From Cherax quadricarinatus (lineage: Eukaryota; Arthropoda; Malacostraca; Decapoda; Parastacidae), in assembly GCF_038502225.1 (NCBI RefSeq), contig NC_091382.1, positions 11,188,243 through 11,252,242 of the forward strand: DNA of 64,000 nt. Reading direction: 5' to 3'. The position numbers and the translations under genes were made by a program. Shown here in pieces: positions 55,665 through 63,378 of the stretch; position 1 is the first letter of the stretch; the number at the start of each line of letters is the position of its first letter. The notes below the pieces were generated by a model. It ran no database searches and was not told the DNA's origin. It saw only the letters and a list, made by a program, of their open reading frames with translations.

Positions 55665-55935
55665 TTCGCTCTATTGTGTGGTTAAAATTTGTTTTATACT
55701 TCATATTGTTTTCTGCCGCCCATTTAAAGATTTGGCTGATGTCCACCTGGAGTCTTGCAGTGTCTTCAATGGAGGACACTGTCATGCAAATTCGGGTGTC
55801 ACCTGCAAAGGAAGACACGGTGCTGTGGCTTACATCCCTGTCTGTCAGATATGAGGAACAAGATATATACACAGCATATATATACACGGACATATACATT
55901 TCTTGGTGTATATATACACGAGTTTCCACTTAGCT
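55665..55935 (-). pseudogene. LINE P reverse transcriptase fragment
   Basis: Minus frame reads SSFAGDTRICMTVSSIEDTA and FKWAAENNMKY, parallel to SFADDTKISMKV...EDTEK in the 18 kb copy. The catalytic pair ADD reads AGD. Confidence 0.65.
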
Positions 55936-56374
55936 AACAAGCATTGTGATACGACTGGTTCTCATACTGTCACCACCATATCCATCAAGCAGCTTCTACT
56001 GTACACTCCTTGGTTGGGCTGCTCTCCTTGCTACACACGCCTCCACACGCTCGCTAACACACCTGTACACAATCACCTTGACCACATGTAAATATTGAGT
56101 GGCTACACCTATGTCATACCAAATGTGGTAGTTATCGTAAGGTGATGTCCAGATGTTCGTAAGAAACGTGATTGTAGCCGGGAGATGACGTCGGCACCTG
56201 AGGTGTGCGGGTAGCCATGATTTCAAGTTTTTATTTAGGCTTTATACACAATTTTCATCTTTTACTATTATTTTATATAGTAAATTATGCAGAATTTAGC
56301 CTAAAGTAACACAACAAAGTCAAGTAATGTGATTTATTTTCACTTTATGTACTGTCCACAACTAGACAGTACAG
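55936..56374. other. unassigned sequence
   Basis: No repeat family, exon or RNA motif recognised. Confidence 0.45.
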
Positions 56375-56575
56375 GTTGCTTCTAACCTCTGCCTTCCAAC
56401 AAGCGTCAAGTTCACTGACGCTCACGTGCCACAACTGAAACAATCTCACAAAGGCCTGAGAACTTGAGTGTTTCTATACCTTTAACGGCTTGACGAAGTT
56501 CCTGGAGAACGAAATGTTGCCACAATAAAATGTCGCATAAGTTGCACTCGTGTCCTTTTATTTAACATGTCGGTA
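56375..56575 (+). mobile_element. ribozyme repeat, family C
   Basis: A single plus-strand unit of uncertain 5' boundary. It includes a separate hairpin AGCGTCA-AGTTCAC-TGACGCT (56401-56421), a hammerhead-like core (56487-56521), AATAAAATG and the shared 3' box GTTGCACTCGTGTCC. Confidence 0.6.
56487..56521 (+). ncRNA. hammerhead-like ribozyme motif, variant stem II
   Basis: Stem I GGC (56487-56489) pairs with GCC (56519-56521). The core reads TTGACGA (one change from CTGANGA), A, stem II GTTC-CTGGA-GAAC, GAAA, T, GTT. Stem II differs completely in sequence from families A and B but remains paired. Confidence 0.6.
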
Positions 56576-56768
56576 ATTCTACCAATGAGTATTATCCATG
56601 TTAAGATTCGTGATCATGTGAACGAACAGTGCACATGGAAAAGCTATGCAGCAGGCATCATGTCAAGCAGGTCCTGCTCAAAGACAACCAGTCTTGAACA
56701 TTAAAATGGTATAAAATACCGACAGATTGTCAGGTAAGACACATATGCAACAGTTAGGTATCTTTATT

Positions 56769-56807
56769 TCGAAACGTTTCGCCTACACAGTAGGCTTCTT
56801 CAGTCGA
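56769..56807 (-). ncRNA. hammerhead-like ribozyme motif A1
   Basis: Minus strand: stem I TCGA, CTGAAGA, A, stem II GCCTAC-TGT-GTAGGC, GAAAC, GTT, stem I partner TCGA, then AATAAAG. Predicted cut after GTT (between 56773 and 56772). The stem III arm ACGT is self-complementary and would pair best between two copies. One extra A sits between CTGAAGA and stem II. Confidence 0.75.
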
Positions 56808-57167
56808 GTACAGAAAAGTTGATAGAAGCAGAAGATACTTGAAGACGATGTAATCAGTCCATCACCCTTAAAGTTTTGAGGTGGTCAGTCCCTCAGTCTG
56901 GAGAAGAGCATTGTTCCGTTGTCTGAAACAATATGAAGTTGAAGTGACAGGATGGAGCGTTTATATAGTGCCAGGAGGTGAGACGTAGGTTGCTTTGGGA
57001 GGGCAGGTCCCTCTCAAACTCAGCCGTTCTCACTAGTAGAGGTCGAAGTTGATGGTCTGTACCAAGATACCCTTGTGTTGCAGTGTCTGACAGAATGAAC
57101 ATTAAAATGGTATAAAATACCGACAGATTGTCAGGTAAGACACATGCAACAGTTAGGTATCTTTATT

Positions 57168-57206
57168 TCGAAACGTTTCGCCTACACAGTAGGCTTCTTC
57201 AGTCGA
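57168..57206 (-). ncRNA. hammerhead-like ribozyme motif A2
   Basis: Identical to A1 in core and stems. The predicted cut lies 399 nt from that of A1, so self-cleavage of a tandem transcript would release unit-length RNA. Confidence 0.75.
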
Positions 57207-57564
57207 GTACAGAAAAGTTGATAGAAGCAGAAGATACTTGAAGACGATGTAATCAGTCCATCACCCTTAAAGTTTTGAGGTGGTCAGTCCCTCAGTCTGG
57301 AGAAGAGCATTGTTCCGTTGTCTGAAACAATATGAAGTTGAAGTGACAGGATGGAGCGTTTATATAGTGCCAGGAGGTGAGACGTAGGTTGCTTTGGGAG
57401 GGCAGGTCCCTCTCAAACTCAGCCGTTCTCACTAGTAGAGGTCGAAGTTGATGGTCTGTACCAAGATACCCTTGTGTTGCAGTGTCTGACAGAATGAACA
57501 TTAAAATGGTATAAAATACCGACAGATTGTCAGGTATCTTCTGCTTCTATCAACTTTTCTGTAC

Positions 57565-57603
57565 TCGACTGAAGAAGCCTACTGTGTAGGCGAAACGTTT
57601 CGA
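57565..57603 (+). ncRNA. hammerhead-like ribozyme motif A3
   Basis: Plus-strand copy: TCGA 57565-57568, CTGAAGA 57569-57575, stem II 57577-57591, GAAA 57592-57595, GTT 57597-57599, TCGA 57600-57603. An outer pairing AGGTATCTT (57532-57540) with AAGATACCT (57608-57616) is also available. Confidence 0.75.
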
Positions 57604-57965
57604 AATAAAGATACCTAACTGTTGCATATGTGTCTTACCTGACAATCTGTCGGTATTTTATACCATTTTAATGTTCATTCTGTCAGACACTGCAACACAA
57701 GGGTATCTTGGTACAGACCATCAACTTCGACCTCTACTAGTGAGAACGGCTGAGTTTGAGAGGGACCTGCCCTCCCAAAGCAACCTACGTCTCACCTCCT
57801 GGCACTATATAAACGCTCCATCCTGTCACTTCAACTTCATATTGTTTCAGACAACGGAACAATGCTCTTCTCCAGACTGAGGGACTGACCACCTCAAAAC
57901 TTTAAGGGTGATGGACTGATTACATCGTCTTCAAGTATCTTCTGCTTCTATCAACTTTTCTGTAC

Positions 57966-58004
57966 TCGACTGAAGAAGCCTACTGTGTAGGCGAAACGTT
58001 TCGA
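57966..58004 (+). ncRNA. hammerhead-like ribozyme motif A4
   Basis: Plus strand, 401 nt downstream of A3 with the same core, stems and GTT site. The outer pairing GTATCTT with AAGATAC is retained. Confidence 0.75.
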
Positions 58005-58324
58005 AATAAAGATACCTAACTGTTGCATATGTGTCTTACCTGACACACAACCAGTCTTATCCCTGAATAACAACACTATCAACTCAAGAGCTACACCCGT
58101 AAGGGTCATACAGCGCTCCGGGAAGGAATGTGCGAGAGTTCAGAGTGAATGTGGGGTAGGGATGTGCGAACTAAGGGTTAGTGGCGGTGGGGAATTAGTG
58201 CAAGAGTAAAATTTAAATCAAAGTTGGTGCAATAGGTTAGTTTCCATTAAAATATCAAAGAGAGAGTACTCTGAAGTTAGGATTTTCAACAAAGTTAGTG
58301 AGCATGTTAGGGCGGTGTAAACAT

Positions 58325-58600
58325 CAATTCTTGGGCACAACCTACTTCCACACTGAACAAATGTAACACCACCTATGACTGCTGCACCTCTCCTGCCATA
58401 CGGTTTATAAGCTCCTTCTCCGCTCATCTGCCGTATTCTACTCAAGATTGATGGACTGAACACATCGACTCAAGGTTGAGGGACTGATTACCTCATTCTC
58501 CTCCTGTTCTTCAAGTTTCTCCTATGTATGGACTGATGAAGCCACTGTGTGGCGAAACAGTTTCCTCAATAAAGATACCCAAGAGTTGCACATGTGTCTA
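58325..58600 (+). mobile_element. ribozyme repeat unit, family B
   Basis: Plus unit: TTGGGCACAACCTACTTCCA, TTTATAAG box (58404-58411), GATGGACTGA and GAGGGACTGATTACC, ribozyme core, AATAAAGATACCC, GTTGCACATGTGTC. Left boundary uncertain. Confidence 0.75.
58530..58565 (+). ncRNA. hammerhead-like ribozyme motif B, core intact
   Basis: Stem I GGA (58530-58532) pairs with TCC (58563-58565). CTGATGA (58533-58539), A, stem II GCCAC-TGT-GTGGC (58541-58553), GAAA (58554-58557), C, A, GTT (58560-58562). All conserved core residues are present, apart from the extra A before stem II shared by every family here. Confidence 0.78.
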
Positions 58601-58727
58601 ATTTACAATAATCTTGAAAGTAATATACTGTGTTTGCTATTTTGCTTCAAACCCCTTCCCTTATAAATATAGTACTTAAATTAACGCTTTCCATAGCAGC
58701 CGCACGTCAATTTTCTATGTAGGACGA

Positions 58728-58852
58728 ACCATACCCCGGCTGGGATTGAACCCGCGGTCAGAGAGTCTCAAAACTCCAGCTCTCTGACCGCGGGTTCAAT
58801 CCCAGCCATGGTATGGTTTGTTTGCAATCGTGTCATTACGATTTCGTGAGTC
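58728..58852. mobile_element. foldback tRNA-SINE with 11-bp TSD
   Basis: Flanked by exact ATGTAGGACGA (58717-58727, 58853-58863). The arms are inverted copies of a SINE B-box half (GCGGGTTCAATCCCAGCC on plus at right), from ACCATACC inward to CAGAGAG, around a short centre TCTCAAAACTCCAG. The right arm continues into the SINE 3' part (TGCAATCGTGTCATTACG). Confidence 0.85.
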
Positions 58853-58863
58853 ATGTAGGACGA

Positions 58864-59389
58864 CCCACTAACTAGCCACTGGCGACAAAAAATTAATTTC
58901 AACTTTTTTATACCTTTGATATGCTTCGAGTATGTTCCTACTAGCCCATCCCTGGGCCAGGCTTGTAAATCCTAAAGATATCCGCTAAAACGAAAACGTT
59001 GGCGAAATGGAACAAGACTTTTAGTTATATACCAAGAGCGCTCTATGTCCAATTCAACCTGTTTATCTTATTTACGAGATGCTTAATTACAGTAGGCTCT
59101 GTTTATAACATTATTAAATTTACATTATCGCTACCTAATTACTGCTGTCATCCATAGCGACTAATTCACTCTCAAATTACATATTCACAATCACAAAGCA
59201 AGTAAAATGATTCAACGTTTATTTTTTTTTTTAACCTTCCACAATCCATATCTATATTTCGTTTAGTATCATCAGCTGTATTACTAAATTTAGACAGAAA
59301 GGGAAATATCCCTACCATTTATGCAGGATCAGATGTTGGGTTCTGGATTTCTCACATACCATTTTTCGGTATTTCTCGATGTACGTTCT
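58864..59389. other. unassigned sequence
   Basis: No family recognised. ACGAAAACGTTGGCGAAA near 59000 recalls a hammerhead 3' half but lacks a stem II. Confidence 0.4.
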
Positions 59390-59470
59390 TTAGGTTAGGT
59401 TATGCTAGGCTAAGTTAGGTTAGGCTAGACTGGGTTAAGTTAGGCTAACTTGCGTTAGAATATATTAGGC
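59390..59470 (+). repeat. degenerate TTAGG-like run
   Basis: TTTAGGTTAGGTTATGCTAG, then GTTAGGTTAGGCTAGAC and further variants. Close to the arthropod telomere motif but too degenerate and short to be a telomere. Confidence 0.6.
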
Positions 59471-59871
59471 TGAATTATCGTCTATTAATAAAAATGAACC
59501 AAGTATAACATACCACAAGCTTAATAAATAAAAAAATGAAACTGAGACCCATCAGCATAATGTACAATATAGAAGACGTTGCCATGGAAGAAACAAGCCT
59601 CACCACGGCCAAAATTTGGCTTAGGATTTTGGATTCTTTTGTTTTGTGTTTGTGGTAATGTGTAGTGTCTCCTGTATCTGCAAGTCTGGCTCAGAGCCCC
59701 ATAACAAAATAGGGTAACTTAAGCTCTATAGATCCGATTCCCTCATTTTCTGCCGCGTCCCTTTGATGTCTGTATACTGGGACTGAAGAAACCACTCATT
59801 GCAAAAGTTTTATTTAATATATATCATAATTGTCTTCTCTCTCTTCTAGTTAGTATCACCACACCCTGTAA
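59471..59871. other. mostly unassigned, one ribozyme-like trace
   Basis: At 59768-59810 CTGGGACTGAAGAAACCACT...GCAAAAGTTTTATTT resembles a family A/B core with a lost stem II. Nothing else was recognised. Confidence 0.35.
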
Positions 59872-60569
59872 TGTAGTTCAACTGGGCTTGGTAGGTCCCT
59901 AAGGGAGACCTAATTTAACCAATTATATGGTCACACCTTGCCTTGGCAAACAGCTGTCAGACATGCCTTTCAGCTTAAGTCTGAGATCTTTTGACCTTAC
60001 GCCGAGATCTGACGCCGTCCAGAACAAAAGACCTCAGACTTAAGCCGAAAGGCATGTCTGATAGCTATTTGCCAAGGCAAGGTGTGACCATATAATTGGT
60101 TAAGTTGGAGCGCAGGCGAGAGATTTCATAATCTACACCTGGAAGACTCTGGAGGGACTGGTCCCTAATATGCACACAGTAATCACTCCATACGAAAGCA
60201 GAGGACTTAGCAGGCGATGCAACATACCCCCTAGTGAAAGTAGGGGTCTCACTGGTACGCTGCAAGAAAACGCAATAAGTGCCCGGGGCCCAAGACTGTT
60301 CAACAGCCTCCCACCAGCAATAAGGGGCATTACGGGAAGACCCCTGGTTGTCTTCAAGAGGGAGCTGGACAGATACCTAAAGACGGTGCCGGATCAGCCG
60401 GACTGTGGTTCGTACGTTGGATTGCGTGCGGCCAGCAGCAACAGCCTCGTTGATCAGGCCCTGATCCACCGGGAGGCCTGGTCGTGGACAGGGCCGCGGG
60501 GGCGTTGATCCCCGGAATGCCCTCCAGGTAGGTCTCCCTTAGCGACCTACCAAGCCCAGTTGAACTACA
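59872..60569. repeat. nested palindromes enclosing a LINE P 3' end
   Basis: Outer inverted arms 59872-59911 and 60530-60569 (TGTAGTTCAACTGGGCTTGG). Inner inverted arms 59915-59993 and 60025-60103 (79 nt each; TTAACCAATTATATGG to CTTTTG) around a 31-nt centre. A family P LINE 3' end lies between the inner right arm and the outer right arm. Confidence 0.8.
60104..60529 (+). pseudogene. LINE P C terminus and 3' tail
   Basis: Plus frame 60170-60508: ARGPRLFNSLPPAIRGITG, VFKRELDRYLKTVPDQP, SSNSLVDQALIH, followed by GCGGGGGCGTTGATCCCCGG. This is the cleanest family P 3' end and the best match to the SINE tail at 21395-21460. Confidence 0.75.
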
Positions 60570-61012
60570 TCACAACCCAGTATAACTGAAATACAGTCAG
60601 ATAATCATTTTAAGGTTCGTGAACAGCCACCCCACTTGACTGTCTTAGAGACAGTGAAATACTGAATGTTATTAAGAGAATGAGAGGTATTCAGATAATG
60701 CACCACATGGCACCCTTTCCAGAGCAGTGGCCTCCACTACGCACCAACCACTCAACCACTACGTGACCCAGCGTCCTGGGAGGGGCATAGGAAAATTCGA
60801 CCTTGGGTGCGTGAGAGAATTTCCTACTGCACCAGCATCATGCATATCTCACTCAACTATGACACACTCACACCTGCCCCTTCTCTCAAGCTGGTACTCC
60901 CGGAGCCTAATAGTATTATTAATAAAACATTCATCAAAATAAAAAAAAATATTATTTAATGACATATCTTTTAGACTACATATTATCTTTACTTTTAGTA
61001 GAGGGGGCTCCA
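60570..61012. other. unassigned sequence
   Basis: No recognisable repeat or coding signal. Confidence 0.45.
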
Positions 61013-61077
61013 AGATGGTACTCACCTAATTGTGGTTGCAGGGATCGAGACTCAGCTCCTGGCCCCGCCTCTTCACT

Positions 61078-61160
<83 letters not shown>
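61013..61160 (-). repeat. LINE E 3' tail fused to (GT)n
   Basis: Reverse complement of the family E 3' end (GGTACTCACCTAATTGTGG, GCTCCTGGCCCCGCCTCTTC), directly followed by about 38 GT units (61079-61155). Confidence 0.75.
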
Positions 61161-61161
<1 letters not shown>

Positions 61162-61339
61162 CGACTTTAATCTCCCACATATTTATTTATCCAAGGAAGG
61201 TTTATTATGTGCTTAAGAAGCTTGTTTAAATCTTTATATAAACAACTTAAGCAAGCGAAGTTTCAATTGGTGATTAAAATTCCTGGATGAGCCATGCTTA
61301 CGCAATGACTGCAAAACACTTAGACTGCGGGCTACTGCG

Positions 61340-61372
61340 ACTTCTTCCCCCCCCCCTCCCCCCCCCCCCACA
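61340..61372 (+). repeat. poly(C) tract
   Basis: Two runs of about ten C residues separated by TCC-type interruptions. Confidence 0.8.
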
Positions 61373-61439
61373 CTCACATCATAGAATTGTCAGGAATATC
61401 AGGAAAGTGATGTAAGTTGAGGCAGGATCCATTCATATT

Positions 61440-61510
61440 TTAATCCTAGTAGCGACTAGAGAAGAGGCGGGACCAGGAACTGTGAACTAACCCTTGCAAC
61501 CACAAATATG

Positions 61511-61550
<40 letters not shown>

Positions 61551-61660
61551 GAGAGTGATCTAATAGCGATCAGTGAAGAGGCGGGGCCAGGAGTTCGGAC
61601 TCGACCCCTGCAACCTCAACTAGGTGAGTACTAGGTGAGTACACACACACACACACACGT
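61440..61660 (+). repeat. two LINE E 3' tails with (CA)n
   Basis: 61445-61548: GAAGAGGCGGGACCAGGAAC, CCCTTGCAACCACAAATATG, then (AC)n. 61556-61660: GAAGAGGCGGGGCCAGGAGT, CGACCCCTGCAACC, duplicated TAGGTGAGTAC, then (AC)n. Confidence 0.75.
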
Positions 61661-62026
61661 TGGCAGAACCATCTACCAGCATAACACTGCTCGACTACAG
61701 TATTACTATCACTAATCCTCAGTTTTACTAAGACAATATTAAAAATTAATTACAATCTAGAAGATTAGGCAGCTTTAAATTAATGCTGTTTAACGAGAAG
61801 TTCCCCAATTTTGGTGGGAAAATTAAAATTTATTAAAAATGTTAGATCCTATTTTCATTTTACGTTAGGCTAACAATTTGCATTGTTAAATTAGGTTGCA
61901 CATAACCTAATCTAACTAATTTTAAAACGGTTGCTATGCGTCAAGAAATATAAGCTAACATAAGGTATCACTGGTGTTGCGAGAATAAGATGAATACCAA
62001 CACAACACTGATACCAAAATTGTGAT
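61661..62026. other. unassigned sequence
   Basis: AT-rich; no signal recognised. Confidence 0.45.
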
Positions 62027-62364
62027 AGTTAGGCAACTTTATTCCGAAACGTTTCGCCTACACAGTAGGCTTTTTCAGTCGAATACACAAAGTAGGCAGG
62101 AACAGTAGAGATGTGAAGACGATGTAATCAGTCCATCACCCTTGAAGTCGAAGAACTTGAGGTTGTCAGTCCCTCAGCCTGGAGAAGTTCAGTTCCATAG
62201 TCAGGAACTATCTGAAGATCAAGCGACAGTGCAGAGACTTAAATACTGTCGGAAGGAGAGGTGCAGAGTAGTAGTAGTAGTGAGAATGTAGCCACTGAGA
62301 GTCCATGTCCCTCTCAGATCTAACATACATACAACCTGTCGGTATTGTATACCATTTTGATGTT
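62027..62364 (-). mobile_element. retrozyme-like monomer with 12-bp TSD
   Basis: 338 bp flanked by exact CAAAATTGTGAT (62015-62026, 62365-62376). It begins AGTTAGGCAAC and ends CCATTTTGATGTTC, the same terminus as the family A array. A TATTTAAG box, a single ribozyme motif and AATAAAG are present in the family A order on minus. Diverged from the 56.7 kb units, so an independent insertion. Confidence 0.85.
62041..62084 (-). ncRNA. hammerhead-like ribozyme motif, probably inactive
   Basis: Minus strand: ATTCGA, CTGAAAA (core G8 changed to A), A, GCCTAC-TGT-GTAGGC, GAAAC, GTT, TCGGAAT. Stem II and the GAAAC/GTT half are intact. Confidence 0.65.
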
Positions 62365-62559
62365 CAAAATTGTGATGGTTGAATTTGTACTCTCAAATTC
62401 ATACAGGGCTGTAGATGAATGGTGCAGCAGCAGTGTACAGTAAGTGCAACACTAACGCTGTGATTTGTAAGGAATTGAATTACTTTAACACTTCGTCTCG
62501 CACCTGCACCAACACACACTTGGAGGATAACTGAAGGATATTTCCGTGGTTCAACGCCC

Positions 62560-62850
62560 TGCCTGCCAGGTCTCACACCAGGCAGGGGTGCGGGGGGAAC
62601 AATCAGAGAACACCGTATCAACACTCGTGGCCTCAGACTATTCAACACTTTACCAGAATATATAAGAAACACTGCTGGAACAAATGTACAAGTCTTCAAG
62701 AGAAAACTGGACAAGTATCTTCACCAGGTGCCAGATCAACCATGCTGTGATGGATATGTGGGGCAGGGGGCCTCCAGCAGCAACAGCCTGGTTGACCAGG
62801 CTAGCACCAAACGAGCCTGGAGAGTAGTAAGATTCGAAACTCGTCAAATG
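62560..62850 (+). pseudogene. LINE P C-terminal fragment
   Basis: Parallel to 18780-19060: AGGGGTGCGGGGGGAACAAT, CAACACTTTACCAGAATATA, CAAGTATCTTCACCAGGTGC, GGCCTCCAGCAGCAACAGCC. Confidence 0.7.
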
Positions 62851-62865
62851 TAAATGTATATCAAT

Positions 62866-63080
62866 GGCAGCCTGGTGGAGCAACGTCTGATCAACCAGGC
62901 TGTTACTACTGGGCGCACGCACTGCAACATACAACCCACAGCCCAGCTGATCAGGCACTGACGACAACAAAGAGTTTGCTGATAATTCCCCCTCATGCAC
63001 GAAGGAATGGCGTTGAAGAATCGGGGACCCCTGACACTAGTCGACTTCTCTCGTAGAGACAGTTCTTTAACACATCTTGG
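62866..63080 (-). pseudogene. LINE P C-terminal fragment, inverted
   Basis: Minus strand: TSVRGPRFFNAIPSCMRG, then words for GLYV..R and the tail. Together with 62560-62850 it forms another tail-to-tail pair. Confidence 0.65.
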
Positions 63081-63378
63081 TAAGAACCCACGTCGACACA
63101 TCACTGACAGTTCAACACATCCTCCATTCATTTTCCCTGGTGGGAAAGAACCTAGCCGCCGTCCCTCACTCTTCTTTTGGGTTGCCCTACACTGACGTCT
63201 GTGCGTGGATCAGGAATAGCTTTATCGCATACCTCACCATGTTCTAATTAAAACCTTTCTCATGTCACGGCTATTCCTAACCTGTGAAAGAATTCCCTAT
63301 ATTTCTATATTATTATTATTTTATTAATTTGTAGTGTGTATTTGTTACTATATTTTGTATTGTTGATTATTAGATACT
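63081..63378. other. unassigned sequence
   Basis: 63140-63200 has CCCTGGTGGGAAAGAACCTA and TTGGGTTGCCCTACACTGAC, possibly an RTE tail relic. No other signal. Confidence 0.35.

Larger units (their letters stand above)
56696..58046. mobile_element. retrozyme-like multimer with 12-bp TSD
   Basis: 1351 bp flanked by exact ACAACCAGTCTT (56684-56695, 58047-58058). Unit 1 (56696-57096, 401 bp) and unit 2 (57097-57495, 399 bp) are near-identical direct repeats whose sense strand is minus; they differ by a 2-bp indel. A 40-bp start of a third unit is joined to an inverted block (about 57536-58046) holding one unit and two ribozyme motifs on plus. Each unit has a TATATAAA box (57806-57813 in the plus unit) about 160 nt upstream of a core, then AATAAAG and GTTGCATATGTGTC. 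A 69-codon open frame repeated in all three units is probably incidental. No reverse transcriptase, so it is non-autonomous. Confidence 0.85.

Noticed and set aside
56893..57880. A 69-codon open frame repeated three times in the ribozyme array
   Set aside because: It is present only because the ~400-bp unit is repeated. It has no recognised domain and varies with the repeat, so it is likely incidental.
27302..58863. CRISPR-like arrays from the repeated palindromes
   Set aside because: Repeats are dispersed, vary in spacing and carry TSDs; the host is eukaryotic.
59390..59470. Interstitial telomere
   Set aside because: The TTAGG-like units are few and degenerate, with unrelated sequence on both sides.
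59760..59815. Further hammerhead motif
   Set aside because: GGGACTGAAGAAACC...AAAAG resembles a core, but stem II cannot pair and GAAAC is lost; kept only as a trace.
61032..61229. Open frame of alternating Cys-Val
   Set aside because: Translation of a (GT)n microsatellite.
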